Assembly (NCBI GenBank): GCA_035545735.1
Contig: DASZXS010000054.1
Location: forward strand, 80,557-144,556
From: JAJYKC01 sp035545735
GTDB lineage: Bacteria > Acidobacteriota > Terriglobia > Bryobacterales > Bryobacteraceae
DNA: 64,000 bases
Direction: 5' to 3'
Below the pieces are notes generated by a model. The model had not been told where the DNA came from and ran no database searches. It was given only the letters and a program-made list of their open reading frames with translations. The translations under genes and the position numbers were made by a program. This document shows, piece by piece, positions 44,210-52,832 of this stretch (positions are counted from its first letter, which is position 1; each line of letters begins with the position of its first letter).

Positions 44210-45207
44210 CGCGCCGGAGCCTGTTACAGACAGCGCTGGGCGCGGCATTCGCCGCGGGCCGCGGGAAGACAGCAAGCGCCGGAAAGATTGGAATCGCCTG
44301 GACTTCCTACATGAGCGTAGCGCGGCCGCGCGGCACACTGGCATTCCTGGAACATGCTCACGCGCTGGGCGCGGGAGGCATTCAGACTACAATTCAAGAC
44401 GACCCGGCGGCAGTGCGAAAACTCGCGGCGAAATACGGAATGTACGTCGAGGCGATGGTTTCGCTGCCAAAGAGCGGGGAAGCGGGCGCGTTCGAGCGTC
44501 AGTTGGAAACCGCGAAGGCGGCCGGGGCGGCGGTGGTGCGCGCGGGAGCACTGAGCGGCCGGCGGTACGAAACATTCGCGACGCTGGCGGGATGGCGGGC
44601 CTTTGCGCGCGAAAGCGAACAGTCGGTGGCGGCGGCGGTGCCTCTGCTGGAGAAACACAAGATCCGCCTGGCGCTGGAGAATCATAAGGACCGGACCGCC
44701 GATGAATTGGTAGTGCTCCTGAAGAAGCATTCCAGCGAATATCTTGGCGCCTGTTTGGATTTCGGGAACAATATTTCGCTCCTGGACGATCCAATGGAAG
44801 TGGCCGAAAAACTGGCTCCTTACACGTTCGCCACCCACCTGAAAGACATGGGGGTGGAGCCTTACGAAGACGGATTTCTCCTCTCCGAGGTGCCTTTGGG
44901 GAGAGGGTTTCTCGACCTGAAAAAGATGATCGCGCTGGTGCGGCAGTCGAATCCGGAAACACACCTGTCGCTGGAAATGATCACGCGCGATCCGCTGGAA
45001 GTGCCCTGCCTGACTGACAAATACTGGGCGACCTTCCCGGACCGGAACGGCCTCTATCTGGCGCGCACGCTGAGGCTGGTCCACGAAAAGCGCAGCCGGG
45101 AGCCCTTGCAGCGCATCAGCGGACTAAGCCACGAACAGCAATTGAAAGCCGAGGAGCAGAACGTGCGCGACAGCCTGGACTACGCCGAAAAGACGCTGGA
45201 CCTATAG
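44206..45207 (+). CDS. Sugar phosphate isomerase/epimerase-like TIM barrel, exported
   Basis: A 333-residue protein with a Tat-like start (MTRRSLLQTALGAAFAAGRG). The xylose-isomerase-like TIM barrel includes LALENHKDRTADELVVLL (metal Glu), LGACLDFGNN (Asp) and ATHLKDMGVEP, with a late LSLEMITRDPLE (Glu). Such metal-dependent isomerases interconvert keto- and aldo-sugars, including 3-keto-sugars. It is the last gene of the cassette and overlaps the Gfo/Idh/MocA gene by four bases. Confidence 0.83.
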   Translation: MTRRSLLQTALGAAFAAGRGKTASAGKIGIAWTSYMSVARPRGTLAFLEHAHALGAGGIQTTIQDDPAAVRKLAAKYGMYVEAMVSLPKSGEAGAFERQLETAKAAGAAVVRAGALSGRRYETFATLAGWRAFARESEQSVAAAVPLLEKHKIRLALENHKDRTADELVVLLKKHSSEYLGACLDFGNNISLLDDPMEVAEKLAPYTFATHLKDMGVEPYEDGFLLSEVPLGRGFLDLKKMIALVRQSNPETHLSLEMITRDPLEVPCLTDKYWATFPDRNGLYLARTLRLVHEKRSREPLQRISGLSHEQQLKAEEQNVRDSLDYAEKTLDL

Positions 45208-45275
45208 GAAAATCGCTTCGAGCGCGGCGCTTCGCCAACGGAAAAGCCCGTCAGCCCGCTAAAATAGAGGCTTGC

Positions 45276-46925
45276 ATGCGCTGCGCCCTTGCGCAAATTA
45301 ATTCCACTGTGGGTGATCTGGCCGGAAATTCCGCCCGGATCGCCGAATTCGCCCGCCGCGCCGCCGCCGGTGGCGCGGAGATCGTGATTTTTCCGGAGCT
45401 TGCGCTCACCGGATATCCTCCGCGCGATCTACTGGAGAAGCAGAGCTTCATCGAGCGCGCCGAGCGCCAGTTGCAGGAGCTGGCCGCCGAAACAGCGGCG
45501 CTCCCGCCGGCGATTATCACCGGCGCCATCTCCCAGGCTGAGCCGGGGGAAGGAAATCGTCTCTACAACAGCGCGGCGGTTCTTTCGCGCGGCAGCGTCG
45601 TTTTCCGGCAGCATAAGATGCTGCTGCCGACCTACGACGTTTTTGACGAAGCACGCTATTTTCGCCCCGCTGACTCGCAAAGCCCGTTCGTCTGGCAAAA
45701 CCGCCCGGCCGGGCTGGTGATCTGCGAAGACGCCTGGAACGACAAGCACTATTGGGAGCGGCGCCGCTACAGCCGCGACCCGATCAGCGAGATGGCGAAG
45801 GCCGGCGTGGAACTTTTGATCAGCATCAACGCGTCGCCTTATCACATGGGCAAGCGGGCGCAGAGGCGCGACATTTTCGCCGCCGCCGCCCGCAATTCCG
45901 GCCTTCCCCTTATTTACGTCAACCAGGTGGGAGGGAACGATCAACTCGTCTTCGATGGCGCCAGCTTTGCCATGGACCGGGAAGGGCGTGAGGTCGCCTC
46001 GGCGCGATCCTTCGAGGAGGATCTGGTTTTCTTCGATAGCGGCGCGATGACCGGCGACCGGCGCGCCAACCTTGCCGACGAATGCGAAGCCGTTTACGAA
46101 GCGCTGGTGCTCGGGACGCGGGACTACATCCGCAAATGCGGCTTCTCGCGCGTGTTGATCGGGCTTTCCGGCGGCATCGATTCATCGCTGGTTGCGGCCG
46201 TCGCCGCGGATGCGGTGGGACGCGAGAATGTGACCGGCGTTGCAATGCCGGGGCCTTTCTCCTCCGACCATAGCGTCACAGACGCCCGTGCGCTGGCGGA
46301 AAACCTGGGCATCCGCTTTGAGCTGGCGTCCATCGGAGAAGGCTATTCGGCGATGACCCGGACGCTCGCGCCGCTTTTCGAAAACGCCGCGGCTGACGTC
46401 ACGGAGGAGAACCTGCAGTCGCGGCTCCGCGGCGTCACGTTGATGGCGCTCTCCAACAAATGGGGCGCCCTGGTCCTGACCACCGGCAACAAGAGCGAGC
46501 TCGCGGTGGGCTACTGCACGCTATATGGAGACATGTGTGGAGGCCTCGCCGTAATCAGCGATGTGCCGAAGACTCTGGTGTATGAGCTTTCGCGCGTCGC
46601 CAACCGGCGGCATGCCGGCGCCATTCCGGAGAATGTCTTTCTCAAGCCCCCGTCGGCGGAGCTTCGCCCGGATCAGAAAGACTCGGACTCCCTGCCGGAG
46701 TATGGCGTGCTCGATAACATCCTGAAGGGCTACGTGGAAGAGTCGCTCTCGCCGTACCGGATCGCCGAGCTGCATCATCTGCCTCTCGCGCTGGTCCGCG
46801 ACATCGTAAACAAAGTGGATCGAAACGAATATAAACGGCAGCAGGCCGCCCCCGGACTGAAAGTGACCACCAAGGCCTTCGGCATCGGCCGCCGGTTTCC
46901 GATTGCGCAGCGATTTTCCGAGTAG
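45276..46925 (+). CDS. nadE: Glutamine-dependent NAD+ synthetase
   Basis: A 549-residue two-domain enzyme. The N-terminal nitrilase-type amidase (about 1-250) has catalytic Glu in FPELALTGYPPRDLL, Lys in HKMLLPTYDVFDE and Cys in VICEDAWNDKHY. The C-terminal synthetase has the P-loop LIGLSGGIDSSLVAAV near residue 290, TTGNKSELAVGY and the C-terminal motif. It converts deamido-NAD, glutamine and ATP to NAD. Full length. It starts 68 bases after the oxidoreductase cassette and is followed 13 bases later by the YncE-like gene. Confidence 0.95.
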   Translation: MRCALAQINSTVGDLAGNSARIAEFARRAAAGGAEIVIFPELALTGYPPRDLLEKQSFIERAERQLQELAAETAALPPAIITGAISQAEPGEGNRLYNSAAVLSRGSVVFRQHKMLLPTYDVFDEARYFRPADSQSPFVWQNRPAGLVICEDAWNDKHYWERRRYSRDPISEMAKAGVELLISINASPYHMGKRAQRRDIFAAAARNSGLPLIYVNQVGGNDQLVFDGASFAMDREGREVASARSFEEDLVFFDSGAMTGDRRANLADECEAVYEALVLGTRDYIRKCGFSRVLIGLSGGIDSSLVAAVAADAVGRENVTGVAMPGPFSSDHSVTDARALAENLGIRFELASIGEGYSAMTRTLAPLFENAAADVTEENLQSRLRGVTLMALSNKWGALVLTTGNKSELAVGYCTLYGDMCGGLAVISDVPKTLVYELSRVANRRHAGAIPENVFLKPPSAELRPDQKDSDSLPEYGVLDNILKGYVEESLSPYRIAELHHLPLALVRDIVNKVDRNEYKRQQAAPGLKVTTKAFGIGRRFPIAQRFSE

Positions 46926-46938
46926 GGTTTGGAGAGCC

Positions 46939-49209
46939 ATGAGATATCTTGCCGTCCCATTTCTTGCCGCCGCTCTGACGGTGATGGCGCAACCGCCCGG
47001 GGTGGTGAGGGTAGGGGCATTGCCGGATGGCGGTTTCCTGCTAAACAGCGGCTGGCGCATTCATCCCGCCGGCCGGCAGATTCCACTGGGCACGCTGCCG
47101 ATGTCCTCCGCGCTTACGCGCGACGGCAAGTATATGCTGGCGCTCAACGGCGGCTATGACCCTCCTTCCATTAGCGTGATCGACACCTCCACCGCGCGCG
47201 AGATTTCACGAACACCCGTGCCGGATGCCTGGCTCGGCATGGCCTTTTCACCCGACGAACGCCATCTGTGGGTGGGCGGCGGATCGAAAGCGTGCCTCTA
47301 CGAATTTTCATTCTCCACCGGCGGTGAGTTAAAAATGGTGCGCACGCTCCCGCTGATGGAAGGTGCGCCCGGACCGCGCGATTTTATCGGCGATGTGGCG
47401 GTTTCGCCCAGCGGCCTGCTGTATGCCGCGGATGTTTTTAACAACCGGATTCTGGTAGCCGACCCAAAAAGCGGGAAGGTGACCGCGAAACTCCAGACCG
47501 GACGCCGGCCTTACCAAATCGTCTTCGCACCGGATGGAAAGTCGTTCTTCGTGACGAGTTGGGCCGACGGCACGCTGTATCAACATGAGACGGATAACGG
47601 CTATCGCATGAATGCCGTGCGCCTGGGGGCGCATCCCACCGGAGTCGTGCTGAGCGACCGCAAGGTGGAAACCGCGCCCGGGGAAGAGGCGCCGGGCTGG
47701 ACTTTTCGGCTGTTTGTGGCGGCTGCCAATACGAACAACGTTTACGTGGTCGGTGTGAATGGGACCAATGCCCAACTCATCGAGACAATCAACGTCGCCG
47801 CATCGCGAATGCAGCCCCTCGGCATGACCCCAAGCGCCCTCGCACTAAATCCCGCCCAGACGCGCCTCTACGTGGTGTGCTCCGACTCCAATGCCGCCGC
47901 CGTGGTGAATATCGAGGACTCCTTGAGCGACGTCGAGGGGTTCGTTCCCACCGGGTGGTATCCGACGTCGGCAAAGGTATGGAAGGATGGCGCACTCGCG
48001 GTGTTGAATGGACGTGGAGGCGGTAGCCGTCCGGACAAGGAAGGAAAGGCGCTGAGTCTGCAAACCGGCTCGCTTTCGATCATCCCGGCCTCGGCGCTGG
48101 CGAGGCTCGACGATTTGACACAGCAGGCGATCGGCGACTCGCCCTACCGGGACGATCTGGCGCGGGCGGCGCTGATTCCGCCCGGAAACCCGATTCCTCC
48201 GAACGACGAGACGTCTTCGCCGATCGAGCACGTCATCTACATCGTTCGAGGCAACCGGAGCTACGATCAGGTGCTTGGCGACGCTGGAAAAGGGGCCGGC
48301 GATCCAGCGCTCACCACCTTCGGTGAGAATGTTACGCCCAACCAGCATAAGCTGGCACGCGAATTTGTTCTGTTCGACAATTTCTATTCAAACGGCGATG
48401 CCGGCGCCGACGGGCTGAACTGGACCATGGCGGCAATTGCGTCCGACTATACGCAAAAGCTCGGTCCGGCGAGTGAATCCGGCCGCCGCAGGGTGTTCGA
48501 CTTTTTCGACGGCAGCGAACCCGCCGCGATTCCGCCCGCCGGCTATCTCTGGACCAACGCGTCCGCGCGCGGCCTTTCGCTCCGCAACTATGGAAATTTT
48601 GTGACAAACCGCCCGGCGGGAGAAACGCAGCAGGTTGGCCCCGTGCACGATGGAACGCTCGACCGGGTCACCAACAAGAACTACCGCGGCTTCGATCTGG
48701 ATTACCCCGACGTTGAGCGCGCCAAGGCGTTCCTGGCGGATTTGAAATCGTTCGAAGAGACGAACGACATGCCGAAGTTGATTCTCATGCGGCTCCCCAA
48801 CGACCAAACCTACGGCGGCGCTTCCGGTAAGCTCTCGCCCCGGTCTCTGGTGGCCGACAACGATCTGGCGCTCGGGCAGATTGTGGAGGCGGTGTCGCAC
48901 AGTAAATTCTGGAAAAGCACCGCGATTTTTGTGGTGGAGAGCAGCGCGGAGGGAGGGGCGGATCACATCGATTCGCACCGCTCGCCTCTGTTTGTCATTT
49001 CGCCTTATGTCCAGCGCGGCATTGTGGACAGCACGTTCTACAACACGGCGTCGGTTCTCCGGACCATGGAACTAATCCTCGGGCTGCGGCCGATGACGCA
49101 GTTCGACGCGGCGGCAACACCCCTGTGGCGCGCATTCACGGGCAACCCGGTGCTGACTCCTTATGACGCGGCGAAGCCGGAGGTGTCCCTCACGGAACGC
49201 AATCCATGA
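46939..49209 (+). CDS. YncE-like propeller fused to phosphoesterase-like domain lacking metal ligands
   Basis: A 756-residue secreted protein (signal MRYLAVPFLAAALTVMA). Start at 46939; an earlier ATG lies in the nadE tail. Residues 30-420 form a YncE-type beta-propeller (SVIDTSTAREISRTPV, DVFNNRILVADPKSGKVTAK, split blade motifs). Residues about 430-756 match the phosphoesterase domain of bifunctional YncE/alkaline-phosphatase proteins. The usual ENR of the first metal loop reads RGNRSYDQV, so the Glu is Gly, and the family Asp-Asp preceding DHxDxHR reads Ser-Ser (VVESSAEGGADHIDSHR). These losses suggest an inactive or changed enzyme. It overlaps the methyltransferase gene by four bases. Confidence 0.82.
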   Translation: MRYLAVPFLAAALTVMAQPPGVVRVGALPDGGFLLNSGWRIHPAGRQIPLGTLPMSSALTRDGKYMLALNGGYDPPSISVIDTSTAREISRTPVPDAWLGMAFSPDERHLWVGGGSKACLYEFSFSTGGELKMVRTLPLMEGAPGPRDFIGDVAVSPSGLLYAADVFNNRILVADPKSGKVTAKLQTGRRPYQIVFAPDGKSFFVTSWADGTLYQHETDNGYRMNAVRLGAHPTGVVLSDRKVETAPGEEAPGWTFRLFVAAANTNNVYVVGVNGTNAQLIETINVAASRMQPLGMTPSALALNPAQTRLYVVCSDSNAAAVVNIEDSLSDVEGFVPTGWYPTSAKVWKDGALAVLNGRGGGSRPDKEGKALSLQTGSLSIIPASALARLDDLTQQAIGDSPYRDDLARAALIPPGNPIPPNDETSSPIEHVIYIVRGNRSYDQVLGDAGKGAGDPALTTFGENVTPNQHKLAREFVLFDNFYSNGDAGADGLNWTMAAIASDYTQKLGPASESGRRRVFDFFDGSEPAAIPPAGYLWTNASARGLSLRNYGNFVTNRPAGETQQVGPVHDGTLDRVTNKNYRGFDLDYPDVERAKAFLADLKSFEETNDMPKLILMRLPNDQTYGGASGKLSPRSLVADNDLALGQIVEAVSHSKFWKSTAIFVVESSAEGGADHIDSHRSPLFVISPYVQRGIVDSTFYNTASVLRTMELILGLRPMTQFDAAATPLWRAFTGNPVLTPYDAAKPEVSLTERNP

Positions 49210-49823
49210 ACCTGATGGCGCGCTTTCGCCGGCGGCGAATGCGGCGTTTCGTTCAACTTCTGGGTATCCGCGAAGAAACGCGTGTGTTGGATGTGGGCGG
49301 CACCACTCTCAACTGGACTCTGGCGGACGTGCGCCCGCGTCTTGTTCTGGTGAACATGCCGCGGGCGCGCGAGGCGGAGGAACGCGAACTCTGGGTGGCC
49401 GCCGACGGTAGAAGACTGCCGTTCGCGGACCATTCTTTCGACGTGGTGTTCAGCAACTCGGTGATCGAGCACGTCGGAACAGCCGTGGAACAGAGGCGGT
49501 TCGCGAGCGAGATAGCGCGTGTCGGAAAACGCTACTGGGTGCAGACCCCCAACCGTTGGTTTCCGCTGGAGCTGCATATGCTCACGCCGTTTGTGCACTA
49601 CCTGCCGCGCAACTGGCAAGCCGGCATTCTACGCCGCTTTACGATCTGGGAATGGATCGCACGCCCCGATCCGGATCAGCGCGCGTTCTACATCGAACAT
49701 TACCTGCGGGATGTCCGCCTGCTCCGGGCAAAGGATTTGCAATCGCTGTTCCCCGGAGCCGAGCTGATCCGGGAGCGCTTTTTCGGATTTACCAAGTCGC
49801 TGATCGCGGCCCGGCGATCGTGA
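49206..49823 (+). CDS. Class I SAM-dependent methyltransferase
   Basis: A 205-residue protein with motif I RVLDVGGTTLNW near residue 25, LPFADHSFDVVFSNSVIEHV (acidic loop and NxxEH) near 77, and TPNRWFPLELHMLTPFVHYLP near 118. The basic C-terminus resembles methyltransferases acting on glycolipids or isoprenoid-linked sugars. It overlaps the upstream YncE/phosphoesterase gene by four bases (ATGA) and converges with the Gfo/Idh/MocA gene across a four-base gap. Substrate unknown. Confidence 0.83.
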   Translation: MNLMARFRRRRMRRFVQLLGIREETRVLDVGGTTLNWTLADVRPRLVLVNMPRAREAEERELWVAADGRRLPFADHSFDVVFSNSVIEHVGTAVEQRRFASEIARVGKRYWVQTPNRWFPLELHMLTPFVHYLPRNWQAGILRRFTIWEWIARPDPDQRAFYIEHYLRDVRLLRAKDLQSLFPGAELIRERFFGFTKSLIAARRS

Positions 49824-49827
49824 TCTT

Positions 49828-51123
49828 CTAGACTTCGATCTTCCAGGGAGCCCGGCTCTCGATGGAGAGGAGGGCTTGCGCCTCGGGCTGTGCCACCTTC
49901 CAGGTAGACGCGTCGAAATCCAACCGCGTCCTGGAGCGGTAAGCCACATTCCCCAGGAGGCATGTCGTGCTGGAGCGCTGGCAGTTTTCGATGTCGCTAT
50001 TCGGCTTCTGGCGGCTCTTGATGCATTCGGCGAAGTTGACCCAATGGTTGTGGTGGCCGTTCCCGTTTACCTTCACTTCCTGTTTCTGAACATCCGAGTT
50101 CTTTTCCGGGATCACACGGAAGCCGCCGCGGTCGACAAAGAGGCTGGCGCGGTCGCCCAGATAAAGAATGCCGTAGCTCTTGTCCAGAACCGAAAGCGCA
50201 TTGCTGTTGCGGTTTTCGTACGTCGCGATGAAGCCGCTCGGATACTCATAGCTGACATGCAGAGTGTCGGGCGTTTCGCGGTTATCCTTGAACCAGTAGT
50301 TGCCGCCCACTCCGGTAATGGTGCGCGGCATCTCCTCGTTGTTGGCCATCTGAACGATGTCGAGCAGGTGCACGCCCCAATCGGTCATCATTCCGCCCGC
50401 ATAATCCCAAAACCAGCGGAAACGGGAGAAGTAATGATCCTCGGGATCGACGCCAAAACGGTTCGAGTTGAACGGGCGCTTTGGCGCGGGTCCGAGCCAC
50501 ATATCCCAATCGAGCCCGGACGGCGGATCGCTATCCGGCGGATTGCCGATTCCGTCCTGCTTATCGTGCCCCGCGTTCCAGGTCTGAACCACGGCAATCT
50601 TTCCAAGCTGCCCGGATTTCACAATATCCACCGCCTGCTGGAAGTGGGTGGTGGAGCGCTGCCACGTTCCCGCCTGCACCACGCGCGAGTATTTGCGCGC
50701 GGCGGCTACCATTTGCGCGCCTTCCTCCACGGTGAGCGAGATGGGTTTTTCGACATAGACGTCCTTCCCGGCTTTGCAGGCCTCCACGGTCATATAGGCA
50801 TGCCAGTGATCGGGCGTCGAGATGCAGACGGCGTCAATGCTCTTGTCCGCGAGGATTTCGCGAAAGTCGTGATGCTTCTTGACGCCCTTCGAAATATCGG
50901 CCGCCCAGTCTAAATTGCGGTCATAGACATCGCAAACCGCGGCGGGCTCAACATCCGCGGCCTTATAGGCCTTCATGTTGTCGCGGCCCATTTTGCCCAT
51001 GCCGATGTAGCCGACACGAATCCGGTCATTCGCGCCGCGAATCCTGCCGGTGAAAAGCGAGGTGGTGAAAAGGGCGGCTCCGGCGCGCAGGAAGTCCCTT
51101 CGGTCTGTAGCCTCTGTACTCAT
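49828..51123 (-). CDS. Tat-leader Gfo/Idh/MocA-family oxidoreductase (second copy type)
   Basis: A 431-residue exported oxidoreductase with Tat motif DRRDFLRAGAALFTTSLF. The Rossmann fold starts VGYIGMGKMGRDN; CISTPDHWHAYM and DVYVEKPISLTVEEGAQM (EKP motif) follow. FRWFWDYAGGMMTDWGVHLLDIV is the C-terminal domain motif, quoted in parts. It is clearly homologous to the protein at 42863-44209 (matching TPDHWHA, EKP, MWLGPAPKRP segments) but lacks the GMC and isomerase neighbours. Convergent with a methyltransferase and followed upstream by the RES-Xre operon on the same strand. Role: probable periplasmic sugar transformation. Confidence 0.86.
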   Translation of the reverse strand: MSTEATDRRDFLRAGAALFTTSLFTGRIRGANDRIRVGYIGMGKMGRDNMKAYKAADVEPAAVCDVYDRNLDWAADISKGVKKHHDFREILADKSIDAVCISTPDHWHAYMTVEACKAGKDVYVEKPISLTVEEGAQMVAAARKYSRVVQAGTWQRSTTHFQQAVDIVKSGQLGKIAVVQTWNAGHDKQDGIGNPPDSDPPSGLDWDMWLGPAPKRPFNSNRFGVDPEDHYFSRFRWFWDYAGGMMTDWGVHLLDIVQMANNEEMPRTITGVGGNYWFKDNRETPDTLHVSYEYPSGFIATYENRNSNALSVLDKSYGILYLGDRASLFVDRGGFRVIPEKNSDVQKQEVKVNGNGHHNHWVNFAECIKSRQKPNSDIENCQRSSTTCLLGNVAYRSRTRLDFDASTWKVAQPEAQALLSIESRAPWKIEV

Positions 51124-51155
51124 TCTGACTCTTAATGTAAACCAACGCGGCCCGC

Positions 51156-51839
51156 CTATGCGGCGTGCAATTGGCGGATGGAGGGCTCGAAGCCACCGCT
51201 CCAGCGATATTCAAAATGGGCGCCCTGTCTCACGTTGTGCACCAGCCTGGGGCGAAAGCAGGCGAGGCATTCGCCCCCCGCGTGCCGGACACTGGGGTAG
51301 GCGATGCCGTTGGCGCCGTCCGCGAGAAGGCGCTGGGCCAGTTCCTGCGATTTCCGGTAGCTATTGGGCGCCAGGCAGGATCGGAACTCGCGCCGCTGCT
51401 CGCGAATGTCCGCGAAGGCGCCTGAGAAATCGGCGAGATACGCCCGCACCTGCACATAGGTGTCCAGGACGCCGATTTCAGCCAGTTCCCGTCCCCGATG
51501 ATAGATCACCTCGGCGTGCGCCGTGGCGAGCGTGCGCGATGCATACCAGGCGCCGCGGGCGGCCGTGTTGAAACGAGCCCCCTCGGGACGAGGGTGGCAG
51601 AAAGCGGCCATGACCACCGACGCCATCGGTTTCCCCATCACCCACTCATCGCGCGGAATGTGGTGGAGGAGTCCCAGCTCTCCGGAAATGCGGTCGTTGG
51701 TCCAGGATTCCAGTTCGATTATGAGGTCGAGATCCTCCGGACTCGCGATGACATCCAAAATCCCGGTGGTGGGAAAGCGGCTCGGGATGAGCCGGTACGT
51801 GTTGCGAAACCGGAGCGTGGAGATGGGAGGAGCCTGCAT
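51156..51839 (-). CDS. RES-domain toxin (NAD+-degrading)
   Basis: A 227-residue RES-fold protein. Conserved Arg and Tyr of the NAD pocket are seen in TLRFRNTYRLIPSRF, GARFNTAARGAWYASRTLATAHAEV (RF/Y...E core) and GIAYPSVRHAGGECL. RES toxins of the Xre-RES type II system deplete cellular NAD+. The start overlaps the antitoxin stop by one base (TAATG), so the pair is co-translated. Slightly longer than many family members owing to an extra loop near residues 30-70. Confidence 0.88.
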   Translation of the reverse strand: MQAPPISTLRFRNTYRLIPSRFPTTGILDVIASPEDLDLIIELESWTNDRISGELGLLHHIPRDEWVMGKPMASVVMAAFCHPRPEGARFNTAARGAWYASRTLATAHAEVIYHRGRELAEIGVLDTYVQVRAYLADFSGAFADIREQRREFRSCLAPNSYRKSQELAQRLLADGANGIAYPSVRHAGGECLACFRPRLVHNVRQGAHFEYRWSGGFEPSIRQLHAA

Positions 51840-52264
51840 TAGCCGCGCCGGCCGTCCAGCAGCCGCCGTACTTCCAATAATCCGTCGATGCCCGCGGCCA
51901 TCCGGGCCAGCGCGGGCTCGCCGCCGAAGAGCGGATTGCTATTTGGAAGCTTCACCCAGCGGTCCGCCAGGGCATCATCGGGATAGAGGATGTGAAGCGC
52001 TTTATAGATGCCGAGCACGAGCGAGATACGCACCAGCATGTCGTACGGCAAACGGCCGACCTGCCCGCTTTTGTACTTGTGATAGGTGGACGCCGGGGGA
52101 TGCCCCAGCAGGGCGGTCTGCTCTTTTACGCTAAGCTGCCATGCGCCGGCGACATTGAAAAAGGCGCGCATGGCGGGAGCGGACATTTGTTTGCGCACCT
52201 CGGGATCGTGCCGCCGTCCGGTATCGAGCGGCTCCGGAGCGCGAATCGGAAGAGCTTTACCCAT
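51839..52264 (-). CDS. Xre/ParS-type antitoxin (DUF2384) of RES-Xre pair
   Basis: A 141-residue antitoxin. An N-terminal helix-turn-helix like region (RAFFNVAGAWQLSVKEQTALLGHPPAS, quoted in parts) precedes the DUF2384 toxin-binding domain (LVRISLVLGIYKALHILYPDD, WVKLPNSNPLFGGEPALARM). It would repress its own operon and neutralise the RES toxin by burying its active site with the C-terminal segment. It is upstream of the toxin, as usual for this system, and its promoter contains a matched inverted repeat. Confidence 0.88.
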   Translation of the reverse strand: MGKALPIRAPEPLDTGRRHDPEVRKQMSAPAMRAFFNVAGAWQLSVKEQTALLGHPPASTYHKYKSGQVGRLPYDMLVRISLVLGIYKALHILYPDDALADRWVKLPNSNPLFGGEPALARMAAGIDGLLEVRRLLDGRRG

Positions 52265-52270
52265 CGATCT

Positions 52271-52300
52271 CCATATCTAGAGTGTATACTCCAGATCTGG
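52271..52300. promoter_or_regulatory. Operator/promoter of the RES-Xre operon
   Basis: Arms of 12 bases (CCATATCTAGAG and CTCCAGATCTGG) form an inverted repeat at 10 of 12 positions around a 6-base spacer; the right arm itself contains the perfect palindrome CCAGATCTGG. On the minus strand TTGCAA (52309-52304) and TACACT or TATACA 15-17 bases later provide a plausible promoter overlapping the repeat, seven bases before the antitoxin ATG. A binding site for the Xre protein is the likeliest reading. Confidence 0.68.
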
Positions 52301-52317
52301 ATATTGCAAGAACCCTT

Positions 52318-52698
52318 TTAGGGCTTGCCTGAGTAGCGCTTCAGGATCTGGAGGAGGTTCTGCGAGAACGCCGAGCGCGCCATCACCATGTCCGCGCCCG
52401 CTTCCTGAGCCTGTTGTTTCAATTCACCCTGGACGTGAGACAGGTAGCCGATGACGCTGATGCGCTTATGGTCGGGGCTGTTCTTGATTTTGGAGATCAG
52501 CTTGAGCGGCTCTACGGAGTTGGAGTTGAGATCGAAAATGATCAGCGGCGGAGAAGACTCCTTGATCTTTTCGAGCACATCTTTCTCCGATTTCAGAAAT
52601 AACGCTTCAAAGCCGTTGCGCTTGGCGGCGTCATTGATCTTCACCGTAAACATCAAGTCGTCCACTACGGCGAGAATCTTATGGGGCTGAGTCGGCAT
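52318..52698 (-). CDS. Stand-alone receiver-like protein with degenerate phosphorylation site
   Basis: A 126-residue single receiver-fold protein. The acidic pair is at VDD (13-14), the phospho-acceptor Asp at D56 (IIFDLN), Ser87 stands at the usual Thr/Ser position (GYLSH), but the conserved Lys near 109 is missing (MARSAF). Switch-type residues are therefore partly lost, so phosphorylation is uncertain and a pseudo-receiver role in protein interaction is possible. It has lower GC than flanking genes. No sensor kinase or output gene is adjacent; the RES-Xre operon promoter is on its downstream side. Confidence 0.72.
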   Translation of the reverse strand: MPTQPHKILAVVDDLMFTVKINDAAKRNGFEALFLKSEKDVLEKIKESSPPLIIFDLNSNSVEPLKLISKIKNSPDHKRISVIGYLSHVQGELKQQAQEAGADMVMARSAFSQNLLQILKRYSGKP

Positions 52699-52832
52699 AG
52701 ACGAAAGTTACACAAAACTCCTGAAGTTCCAAGAAATCGAAATCTTGCCCGCCGGCGAAGCCGGCGCGTAATTCGGAAGGGTCAGCATCAGTTTAGCACG
52801 GCGATTCATCCGCCTCGCCGGACCAACCTGCT

